A DNA stretch of 64,000 bases from Euphorbia lathyris. Lineage: Eukaryota > Streptophyta > Magnoliopsida > Malpighiales > Euphorbiaceae. The notes beneath the pieces are model-generated. The model was not told where the DNA came from and did no database searches. It saw nothing but the letters and a program-made list of their open reading frames with translations. A program made the translations under genes and the position numbers. The stretch lies in NCBI RefSeq assembly GCF_963576675.1, contig NC_088913.1, forward strand, positions 13,343,001 through 13,407,000, written 5' to 3'. Positions 22,382-31,437 of the stretch are shown piece after piece. Within the stretch, counting starts at the first letter, position 1; the number at the start of each line of letters is the position of its first letter.

Positions 22382-22852
22382 TGATAACTTGCTGGATCCG
22401 ATTTGATGATCTCCGCCGTAGTTACCTGCAAAACAGAACCGGAGACAGGATCTCCGGGAAAACTCTCCGACGATCAAGTCAGTTTTTGTAGGAGGGTTGG
22501 TAAATTGACAATAGTATTGTGGGAAAAATGTGAAATGTACCTTTCCCCCTTTGGCCTTAGGGCTTTTTATAAGTGTTCTTAAGTAACCGCCGAGGGCGGT
22601 TACCCCTTCCAGGCCATGTTCCGAGGGCGGTTACTCCTTTTTAGGTCATGCCCCCTCTCATGGCTTTCGTGGCAACAAACGTGGTATTGTTTGTCCTGAG
22701 TGGGAGTTTTAGTGCTCCATTTAGGAATTCGGGGCGGTTACTCACTTCACCCGCTTCCTCTATTCGGGTCCCATCCCATCTTAGGCCATGGATCTAAGTA
22801 TGGGCTGGGCCCGTGTAATGAATTCGGCCCGGTTTGGCTTCGCGGGTCATCA
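22382..22852 (-). repeat. 5' LTR of the Tat element
   Basis: 471 bp with TG..CA ends. It is the same length as the LTR at 12944 and differs at about eight positions by eye. It is followed on the plus strand by the CAGAT target duplication. Confidence 0.93.
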
Positions 22853-23264
22853 CAGATATTTTGTTCCTTATTCTACACCAATTACATATTAGTTAGTTCT
22901 AAAAAAAATTCATGTGTTTTTATAATTTAATAATAGAATTGGAGATTAATATTTATAAATTCGGTGAATTTTTTGAATATTTTTGTCCAGTTCGTACAAA
23001 GTATTTTTTTTTTCACATCTCAACATATATTTGTGATTTTTTATTGATAAAATGATGGACGTATTTAGTGTAGATGACAAGATTCATGACCGAGAAGACA
23101 TTTTGTGAATCATTTCTCAAATTGATCCAAATTATCAACATCGAGGGTAAAATTGCTCTTGACTTCTAACATTACGGGTAAAACTGATCCATTTTAAACG
23201 TTAGAGATAAAATTGCCCCTGAACCAAAACATTAGAGGTATTTTTGTACCATAACCCAAATAAA
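22853..23264. repeat. Right half of the TIR element split by the Tat retrotransposon
   Basis: It continues the left half at 12734-12943. The right arm (GGTAAAACTGATCCATTTTA.., GTATTTTTGTACCATAACCC) is an inverted match to the left arm. The internal part (GACAAGATTCATGACCGA.., ATCATTTCTCAAATTGATCC) is the inverse of the middle of the copy at 36969-37548. The two halves together give about 620 bp. Confidence 0.75.
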
Positions 23265-24156
23265 TAAGAAATTATATTTGAGGGTAAAATTGTCAATTGA
23301 ACCATAAAACTAGCTAGCTATTCTACCTTATTCCATCAATAGTTGTTTCTACGGAATACATATTCTATTCTATTCATTTGTAATACATATTCTACATCCT
23401 TTCTATTCCATTCAATGTCATGAATCAAACGACACCTGAGTATTGAAAAGGAAATTTAAGACAACAAAAGAAACTTACAAAGAGATCTGATGGCCAGAGC
23501 GGTTCGAGTTGCTTTGTTCTCTATCTCTACTCATTCTTCAAACTCTTAATGTTCCTTTATTCAATATACTCTCTAGAATCTCAAAATCAGAATCTCTAGA
23601 AATAGTAATCCAAAAAGGAACAACTTTGTTAATTGGATTAGAAATTGAACTACAAAAGAGAAAAATAAATACATACAAAAATTATTCGGAAGGAAGAATC
23701 AATTAATCGTAAACGTAAGAAAATCGATAGGAAACATCGAGAATGCGTTGGTGCTGAGGAAAAGAAAGGATTAAATTAACAGAATTGGATTGAAAATTAA
23801 TTAAACCTTAACATAAATGAAATTAGAATTAAGACATGATGATGATTATATTAAAGGGCTAATTATTAATCTAGTGATTTGAGTGGATCCATTAACATAT
23901 TTGATACATTTCTCTTTCATTCATTTTATAGATCTAAACACTTTCATCCATTTTAATAAGAATACCGTTATTTCAATTCACTTTCTTTCTCGGACTCTCA
24001 AACTTTGTCTCCTGATTTGCCTAAAAATCCTTTTACTCCTTCGACACCGCTAGTGAAGCAACGTTACAATGCCTTCTTTATCAGTTTCGTATGAAGGATT
24101 GAGAAAATGTTTGGAATTGGAGCAGAGAAGAAACACAAAATTGTCTCAGAATTGTT
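23265..24156. other. Intergenic stretch, no gene seen
   Basis: AT-rich. Short open frames here (for example at 23509-23706) show no domain signature. Confidence 0.5.
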
Positions 24157-24242
24157 CATATGCCCCACCATGAAGTGGGACGTGATGTTCGTATGCCCCA
24201 CCATAAGGTGGGGCGTGATGCTCACACGTCCGAGCATATGTG
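24157..24242. repeat. Short CpG-rich inverted repeats (TATGCCCCACCAT..GTGGGGCGTGATG)
   Basis: TATGCCCCACCAT occurs twice, each time followed after a few bases by its near complement (GTGGGACGTGATG, GTGGGGCGTGATG). The same vocabulary recurs in the foldback at 25047-25296 and in the Athila LTRs. Confidence 0.6.
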
Positions 24243-24301
24243 TGGCTGCGTTTCGGGTTTAGACACCGAAACGCTGTAGAAATATCGCGTTTTGGAATGT
24301 A

Positions 24302-24880
24302 ATGTTCGTTATTTATCAATTACAGGAGGTTTCATGGGAAGAATTTGGCGGAAACGGCATTGATTACAGTTCGCAATTTTTTCCCAAACAAACGTTTCAA
24401 ACACATCATGAAGTTGTTAACTGGGCAAAACAGACAGCAATTGGGATCGGCTTCGAGTTAACCACAACGTCGCACAAGACAGGGCGCAAGTCAAAGTGGA
24501 TATTGGTTAAATGTGCTCGTGGTGTTAAGAATTATAGAAGGAAAAAGGATATGAATAAGGATGCTATACTATGGAGGGATACAAAAACAAAGTACTGTGG
24601 TTGCAAATTCTAGATAAAGGTTCTGGAAATCGCTGAATTAGACGGTTGGGTGGTGAATGGGATTGCTGGAGATAGAGGACAGCACTGTCATCAGTTGGAT
24701 GTATATCGTCAGGGCTACAGACAGATGAGCAGACTAAGCCCGAGTATATTGTCATTTAGGGAGTTATCATCACTACATACGTCTTTATTTACATCCTACA
24801 TTTCCAGTGCCTCCCATTGCCACCTAATGGCGTATATTTCATCATCCGAGTGTTCGTCACTTGGACAATCTATACGCTGA
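24302..24880 (+). pseudogene. FAR1/MULE-transposase N-terminal fragment
   Basis: The frame reads FFPKQTFQTHHEVVNWAKQT.., GFELTTTSHKTG..KSKWILVKCARG, then YCGCKF and a TAG at 24611-24613. Beyond it the frame continues open (ELDGWVVNGIAGDRGQHC, VYRQGYRQMSRLSPS) to 24880. This order (FAR1-like domain, CxCxF, DGW, H..H, then a GH..LSP-like motif) is typical of the N-terminus of plant Mutator-like transposases and FAR1-related proteins. The catalytic transposase core is absent, so this is a dead fragment. One nonsense codon plus truncation are the visible defects. The first Met at 24302 is a weak choice of start, since the fragment may have begun earlier. Confidence 0.65.
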
Positions 24881-25046
24881 AAGGAGAGAGGCTTGGACTA
24901 GATTATATTAGTTTTATATGTTGTAATTAATAATATTTATTCATTAACTTATATTATTGTTACTGGTTTTAGTTAAAATTGAATGGTATTTTTAGGTTTT
25001 ACGTACAATTATGTAGTTACGGGTTTAACGGCCTATTTACGGGTTT
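24881..25046. other. AT-rich spacer
   Basis: Nothing recognisable, except that ACGGGTTTAA is repeated (25018, 25039) next to the foldback. Confidence 0.4.
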
Positions 25047-25296
25047 AAAAAGCTATTTTTTTTTACCAATTCGACACGCGGGCGTGTGGATATCACGCCT
25101 CACCGCGTGGTCGGGCGTGATAGCCACACACCTCACCGCATAGTCAAACGTGATAGCCAAATGCCCGACCTTGCGGTGAGGCGTTGGGCTATCACGTCCG
25201 ACCACGCGGTGAGGCGTGTGGCTATCACGCCCGACCACGCGGTGAGGCGTGATATCCACACGCCCGCGTGTCGGATTGGCAAAAAAAATAGCTTTT
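25047..25296. repeat. GC-rich foldback (about 120-bp arms) built of CACGCCTCACCGCGTGGTCG units
   Basis: Outer arms AAAAGCTATTTTTTTT..CGACACGCGGGCGTGTGG and the right-hand complement are nearly perfect. Inside, the ~33-bp motif CACGCCTCACCGCGTGGTCG plus GGCGTGATAGCCA recurs several times in both orientations. Frames reading HTPHRVVGRDS-like repeats on both strands are artefacts of this structure. Confidence 0.85.
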
Positions 25297-25670
25297 CCCT
25301 CCCCAAAACCCATGAAAGGGCATTTTCATCCTTTCACGGGGCTAGGGGTGGGAATTTGAGGCTGAGTTTAACAACACCCTACCAAAACAGCCCAATCTTA
25401 ATTCAATTTTATCTCGATGGTATCTTAAGAGCAATATTCGCCCAAAATTGATCTCCATTTTCTTTCTTAATGCTAGTATAGGAAAAGAATTGGCAATCCT
25501 AGGAGGATCAAAGTTGCATAAAAAAAGGTTAATCTTGTATGAAGCAGGTTCAAAAATTGGGAATCCTAGGAGGATTATTTTCTTATACCCAATTTGCAAC
25601 CTTGAAATTAAAGCATTTTAATACTCTATTACTTTGCACTATTTATTGATAAATTTTTGACAGAGCAGTC
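25297..25670. other. Upstream region of F-box pseudogene F2
   Basis: From about 25376 the sequence follows the F1 leader from about 6030 onward (CCCAATCTTAATTCAATTTT, ATCTCGRTGGTATCTTAAG). It contains an insertion relative to F1 in which ATCCTAGGAGGAT occurs twice (near 25496 and 25563). The duplication breakpoint is therefore inside the leader intron. Confidence 0.6.
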
Positions 25671-27151
25671 ATGGAAAGGAAAAAGATTTCAAAAGCTTGT
25701 GACGAAAAAAGTAGAAATGAAGAAGATGAGGCTGGCCCAGTAGAGATCTAATATTCAGGTTGTTCATTTACGAACTTACCTAGCCACCTCAGTGTAGCTA
25801 TTATTTTTAGACTGTCGATTAAGGATATGATTGTTTGCAAATGCATATGCAAATCTTTGTATGCTATAATTTCAAATCCTGAATTTGCTCAATCTGAGGT
25901 CTTTCCAATTGCTCGTACCGTGGATTATACACACGTGTCAAGAATACTTTATCCCCTTGAGTTAGAGTAGGATGAATGGTTCATGGACACGGTTTCGAGT
26001 CAGCATTGTCATGACTATTCTGAAATTTGCCAGGTTAGTATGAAATTTGGCTCCAAGTTAAAGATTCCAGTGCGCAACTTTCCATTGGTTTTAAGGGATA
26101 ACATAGATGGCAATGAAGAAATCACATTGAAGGTTAATGATCACTGTTATAAGATAGTGAATTCGTGTAATGAATTTGTTTGTTTATTTGAACCAATGGA
26201 TAATAAGCCTGTTATTATGTGCAATCCAGTTACAGGCGAGTTTATTAATCTTCCGCAAGTGTTTGAGGGTAAAAATGTTGATGGTTATGATGGTGATATT
26301 GATTGTGGATTTGGTTTTAATCCAGAGACGAATCAATACAAAGTGGTAAGAATTTTTGAGCAATATTCTCATCCGGAACATGACACCATCGGCTGGCTGG
26401 CTCAGGTGCATATTCTTGGTACAGGATCATGGAAAATTATCAAATCTGCTCCTGATTCAGGCTATGTTTTAGCATTTACTACTTTGTCTTCTTGGTGACA
26501 AATTGAGTCTTATGGTTTCATTTGGTTGTGAGAAAGAATGTTCCTACAATTTTCATCACCTCCATTAATAGAGGGCAACATGGTCAATGTTGGAATGGGA
26601 GTTCTAGGAGGATGTCTTTGCATATGTGACTCTTCAAATCAATCATTCATTTGTGTCTGGGTGACGAAGAATTACGGTGTTGAAAAATCATGGACTAAAG
26701 TTTTCGAAATCAACATGTGTTGTTGTGATATATTGATTTATGGATTATATCAACCTATAAAATACATAAATAATGGAGCACTTTTGATGCTTAATTATCC
26801 GAGGAGTGTTCTATTTTATTATGACCTGAGAAGACCTATATTGAAGCGTTTCCAGGTTCACCCAATGGAATCAAGCTTTGAGATAATTGCTCATAGTCCA
26901 ACCTTTAATTCATTTAAGGATGTTCTTGCAAGGTGTAATGTGAAGGTACTTAATGTCAATTCAAGGTACTTGTTAACCAAACTGTTTCTTTCTGTATATA
27001 AGTAAATTGTTTCTGCTTTACTCATTTAATTATTTGAACTACAGGTGTGCTGGGTTGAAACTAAAGGGCGAACTTAAAGCCATTTCCTTGTATGAGAAGA
27101 TGATTGAATCTAATTCTGAATATGAACCTTATGAGCTTGAGTGTATTACAT
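25671..27151 (+). pseudogene. F-box/F-box-associated pseudogene (F2)
   Basis: A full-length relative of F1, starting ATGGAAAGGAAAAAG at 25671. It is broken by TAA at 25749-25751 (codon 27, where F1 has CAA) and TAG at 25968-25970 (codon 100, where F1 has CAG). There is also a deletion near 26490-26500 that loses the F1 stretch around PTYLNGVVHWFGLL and shifts the frame. The downstream part is still recognisable (GGCLCICDSSNQSFICVWV, IYGLYQPIKYINNGALLM). The near-3' intron is present but longer and contains stops. The last exon ends at TAA 27151-27153. Both nonsense changes are C to T on the coding strand. It lies tail to tail with F3. Confidence 0.88.
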
Positions 27152-27221
27152 AACTGTTATGTACCTCATGAATTGGAAAAATACTGGTTCCATAAACATA
27201 TTTCTGCCTCAGGAATTACAT

Positions 27222-27735
27222 TTTCAGATAAACAAAGAAATCCGTTACACGAATTCACTATCTTATAACGGTGATTATTCACCTTCCATGTGATTTCTTC
27301 ATTGCAATCGCTACTATCCGTTAAAACTAATGGAAAGTTGCACACTGGAATCTTTAACTTGGAGGCAAATTTCATACTAACCTGGCATATTTTAGAATAG
27401 TCATGGCATTGCTGGCTCGAAACCGTTTCCATGAACTGTTCATCCTGCTCTAGCTCAAGTATTCTTGACACGTGTGTATAATCTACGGTACAAGCAATTG
27501 GAAAGACCTCAGATTGAGCAAATTCAGGATTTTAACTTGTAGCATACAAAGATTTGCATATGTATTTGCAAACAATTATATCCTTAATCGACGGTCTAAA
27601 AAGAATAGCTGCAATGAGGTGGCTAGGTAAGTTCTTAAATGAACAACCTGAATATTGGATCTCTACTTGACCAGCCTCATCTTCTTCATTTCTACTTTTA
27701 TGGCCACAAGATCTTGAAATCTTTTTCCTTTTCAT
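27222..27735 (-). pseudogene. Truncated F-box pseudogene (F3), inverted relative to F2
   Basis: The minus-strand frame starts MKRKKISRSCGHKSRNEEDE at 27735, with the F-box (KNLPSHLIAAILFRPSIKDI). It meets TAA after SLYATS (F1 and F2 have Ser there), resumes in frame at NPEFAQ, and lacks three residues after SRIL. It breaks off after NGFLCLSE at about 27222, where the sequence jumps into the 3' flank of F2. F3 matches F2 at roughly 89% over about 205 nt compared by eye, in opposite orientation. Confidence 0.85.
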
Positions 27736-28120
27736 ACAAGATTATCATCTTTTATGTATTTGTTTTGCAATTCTTTTCCTATACTAACATTGAGAAGGAA
27801 AACGATGGATCAAATTCGGGCCAATATTGATGTTAAGGTACCGTCGAGATAAAATAGAATTGATATCTTCACAATAAATTCGTGACAAAATTCATATTTA
27901 TCCCAAGAAAATAGGAGTTGCTCAAGTAACATAGAACAAAACCTAGTTTACAATGATCATAAAAGTTCCAAATTGATGGAAACCCTAGCTCAAGTCCTAC
28001 CCATGACAATTAAAAACATGTAAAAGAAGCATGTCCAAGTACATAAATAGAGAGAGAAAAAGAAATACCTGAAATTGATGGAGAAACCATGGGATACAAG
28101 TTAGATCATATAAAGGAAGA
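27736..28120 (-). promoter_or_regulatory. Leader and putative 5'UTR intron of F3
   Basis: On the minus strand the sequence follows the F1 leader: CATCAATTTCAGGTATTTCT, GAGCTAGGGTTTCCATCAAT, TTTTATGATCAT, GTATAGGAAAAGAATTGCA. It includes the probable splice donor. The segment between the leader intron and the ATG is shortened relative to F1. Confidence 0.6.
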
Positions 28121-28888
28121 CGAGACACTATTCATATTTCGGAACGAACCTAAGCCTTTGTTTGGGAATTTGGAGGTTAATGGAGGTAAGAGTTAAAAGA
28201 GGTAATGGAAAGGGAATGGAAGTGATGGAAATGAAAGTTAAAAATTAACTTTGTTTGAGAGTTTATAGAATGTAAACGGGGTTAAATGTTTAACTTCGTT
28301 TGAGAGTTTAAATATAGAAGGGAATGAAAGTTAAATTTACTTTACAGAGACAACAAATTTTAAAAAACTTTACGTCACTTTCATTAACCCCCGATTTGGA
28401 GGTTAGAGTTCGGATGTTAGAGGAAGTAAACATTTAACTTCCATTAACCTTCATTTACACTCAAACAAATAACTCTTAAACAAGGTTAACTTGATATTTA
28501 ACCTTCCATTAACCCCTTAAGAGCTAAATGAATTGATGATAGTGGTGGTGATGACTTCAATGACTGATTAAAACTTAATACGTTAGGTTCCTATAAATTT
28601 GGTTTAAAATATCAACTAGTCCTCTTTGGTTATAAAATACCGCATTAGACTCTTAAATTTGCTTATATTAAAGTACGGGATAATGTATCAAAATAGCATG
28701 TATAAAATAGCATTAATATAGGCTTAACTTTTAAAAATGTATCAATTTAGGTCTCGATAACAAAACAAGACACGTCGTTAATACTTCTCCATTAATTTCT
28801 ATCAATTGTACGTGCCTTGTCGAACTTGCAAAGTGATATATATAAACTATAAACGATAATAATAAATTATATATAAATTATATATATC
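28121..28888. repeat. Intergenic repeats: GGTTAATGGA-rich element and a MITE A relative
   Basis: At about 28150-28520 the words TTTGTTTGGGA.., GGAGGTTAATGGAGGTAA and CTTCCATTAACC.. occur in both orientations, suggesting an old inverted-repeat element. At about 28675-28830 AAAATAGCAT.., TTTAGGTCTCGATAACAAAACAAGACACGTC and ATCAATTGTACGTGCC resemble MITE A at 4904-5147. Confidence 0.45.
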
Positions 28889-31437
28889 AAGAAAGCATTC
28901 GACACTCTGGATTGGAACTTCATCCTTGAGGTTCTGGATTCTTTCGGTTTCTCGCTTCAATTCCGTGACTGGATTCTCAACCTTCTTTCTTCGGCTCGCA
29001 TATCAATTTTGACAAGCTAGGGTCAGACCGGATATTTTAAATGTTCTAGGGGTGTCAGGCAAGGAGATCCGCTTTCACCTCTGCTATTTAGCATTGCGGA
29101 GGATTTTTTGAGCCGTTGGTTATTGAAATTGTCTGAATCAGGGAAACTGTCAGCGATGAAGTACTCCAGGTCTGCCAATTTTCCTACTCATCTTTTATAT
29201 GCGGATGATGTCATGCTCTTCTGTCAGGCCACGGCAGCTAATTTGAGAATCATCAGGGATGTCTTCTCCTGGTATGGTTGTATATCAGGTCAACAGGTCA
29301 ACTGGCAAAAATCTGACATCTTCCTGGGCAGTTTCATTAGCCGACGCAGGGGAGCTCATCTTGCAGGATTGGTTGGAATCAAGTAGGGTTCTCTTCCTTT
29401 CAGGTATCTCGGGGTTCCTGTATTCTTTGGCTCGCCTCGCAAGCAACATCTCCGGGGGATAATGGATAAAATTATCTCGCACTTTGCTCGCTGGAAAGGG
29501 TCCTGTCTCTCGTTGGCTGGCAAAGCGGCGCTGGTCAGTTCGGTGATTACTGGGAGCTGTATTCACTCCTTCATTGTCTACAAATGGCCTTCATCTTTGC
29601 TAACATACTTGTCTAAATGCATGAAAAACTTCATTTGGACCGGCTCGGTGGACAAGCGCAAATCGGTAACTGTCCCTTGGCGAGACTGTTGTTGTCTGAT
29701 AAAAGTAGGCAGGTTGGGAGTTAAGGATGTGAAAACGCTGAATATTGCGCTCCTTGGGAAAATTGCCTGGGGAATAATGCAAGATGACTCGTTCTGTTTT
29801 AACTTGCTCCGTTCTAGGTTCGTTAGCGCTGCTGGGCTGCCTAGGGTGGTGACTAACTCAACTATCTGGGGCTCTGTTCGTTGGATCCATGGTTTGTTAT
29901 TGCAGCAATGCTCCTGGTGAATTGGACAGCAATCAAAATTGAATTTTTAGAATGGCCATTGGATCGCGCCTACTATCGCGGAGCAAGTTAGGCTGAGCGA
30001 GAAGGAGAAGCACAAATGCACAGCAGGTGTGGAGGATTTCCTAACTGAAAATGGGTGGCACGGCTTGCCTAATCTCCCAAATGAGGTACTTCTCCGTGTT
30101 GTTGACGTCAGAAGAGGATTGGATACAAATGACATCTGCGTTTGGAAGCCTGCGGTGGCTGGTTACTTGTCGGCTAAACTCTTTTATGCTTGGCTGAGGC
30201 CGCCTGAAATCACGCAACAGTGGTGCAGGTTCATATGGCAACACACCATCCCTCCTTCCCATTCGACGGTCTGCTGGCGAGAGTACCTTGGTTTTCTTCC
30301 AACGCATGACAGGATGAGTCGCAGGGGGATTGTAATTGTTTCGCGGTGTGGGCTCTGCGGTAGCTCGCAGGAAACGGCAGATCATCTGTTCATTAGTTGT
30401 CCGTTCGCAGCACAGATTTGTTTCGGGATCAGTGCTATATTTGGCCGGAGGATCTGCACCGACTCGTCTCTGGCGGCTCTGGTTAATGAGGCTCTAAAAC
30501 AGCGTTTCAGCCCACAGATTGCCAATTTATGGGCTTCCGCCATTGTAAGCGATGTATGGATACTTTGGCAATGTCGGAATAAGGCGTTTTTTGAAAATGA
30601 GAAACCATGTATTCACCACGCTCTGCGCCGACTTTGGATGCTTATTCGAGAATCTGATAAGCTCACTGTTGGGGGAATGTGGAATTCCACTACGGAAATG
30701 CACACTATTGCGGAACTTGGCATTAGGCGGCACCTACACAGAGCCCCTAGGATCACACAAGTCTGTTGGCAACCTCCTCCTCCAGGATGGACGAAAATAA
30801 ACACTGATGCCTCCGTCATTGGTAGCCCGAGATCTGCCGGTGGGGGGGGGGGGGGGGGGGGGGGGGGGAATATTCAGATCACAATATGGCTTTCTCGGAG
30901 CCTTTGCCCTCCCGATACCAGTCACTTTCTCCTATGCCGTGGAACTTACGGCAGCGATTTACGGGATCAATATGGCATACAGTCGGGGATGGACTCGTCT
31001 TTGGTTGGAAAGTGACTCAGCTTATGTAGTCGGCCTTTTGCGTAGTGGTGTTGGTACGGTTCCTTGGATGCTACGATCAAATTGGGTGAACTGTCTAGCG
31101 CAATTATCGTCAATGACGTTTGCGGTTACGCATATCTATCGAGAAGGAAATCAAGTGGCGGATCTACTGGCAAATTATGGACGTAACATCGATGGGGCGA
31201 CTTGGTGGGACGAGTTACCGGACTTCTGTGTTTCTGCCTACTTGTGTAACCTGAGCAAGAGATATGTTTATCGTTTTGCTTGAGGATTGTTAAGTTCTTT
31301 CATTTTTGGACATATGTACTCGCTTTTCTTTTTTCTTTTTTAATAATATTGGTTGGGGTCTGCGGTTTGGGGTGCCAACATAGTTGGGATGCCTTCCCTC
31401 TCCCTGGTGCCACGCCTTCAACAAAATATATATAAAT
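28889..31437 (+). mobile_element. 5'-truncated L1-type LINE (partial RT, zf-RVT, RNase H, 3'UTR)
   Basis: The coding trace starts inside the RT (KAFDTLDWNFILEVL), with RGVRQGDPLSPLLF, then the catalytic LLYADDVMLF. The thumb follows (FRYLGVPVFFG), then the zinc-binding zf-RVT (CGLCGSSQETADHLFISC), then an RVT_3-type RNase H (INTDASV.., ESDSAYVVGLL, YREGNQVADLLANYG). The endonuclease and the start of RT are missing. Stops at 29018-29020, 29384-29386 and 29918-29920 disable it, as does a frame change at the 27-G run (30842-30868). The 3'UTR has AATAATATTGG..GGGGTCTGCG and ends in A/T-rich sequence. The stub at 8243-8580 is of the same family. Confidence 0.9.
30842..30868 (+). repeat. Homopolymer run of 27 G inside the LINE RNase H
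   Basis: The upstream reading frame (INTDASVIGSPRSA) and the downstream frame (FLGAFALPIPVTFSYAVEL) differ, and the switch lies at this tract. In intact relatives this position is a short Gly-rich segment. A G run of this length can be mis-sized in sequencing. Confidence 0.9.

Larger units (their letters stand above)
12944..22852 (-). mobile_element. Tat-clade Ty3 LTR retrotransposon, nearly complete (9.9 kb)
   Basis: The two LTRs (12944-13414 and 22382-22852, 471 bp each) are flanked by the 5-bp duplication CAGAT (12939-12943 and 22853-22857). On the minus strand the order is 5' LTR, primer site, gag, PR, RT, RNase H, second (archaeal-type) RNase H, INT, tandem-repeat spacer, antisense gene, polypurine tract (TAAGGGGGAGGCATG at 13415-13429), 3' LTR. 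The second RNase H before INT and the antisense extra gene are hallmarks of the Tat lineage. I counted eight LTR differences by eye (about 1.7%), including TG to TA at the left terminus, so the insertion is fairly recent. The coding region carries two nonsense codons and one frameshift. Confidence 0.93.

Noticed and set aside
24157..24242. Possible CRISPR-like array
   Set aside because: Only two imperfect units, no regular spacers, in a plant nuclear context; they are small inverted repeats.
25053..25451. Open frames on both strands encoding HTPHRVVGRDS repeats
   Set aside because: They come from the GC-rich foldback. The same peptide on both strands is the mark of an inverted repeat, not a repeat protein.
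30734..30925. Minus-strand open frame with a Pro run
   Set aside because: It is the G27 tract read on the other strand, a shadow of the LINE RNase H.
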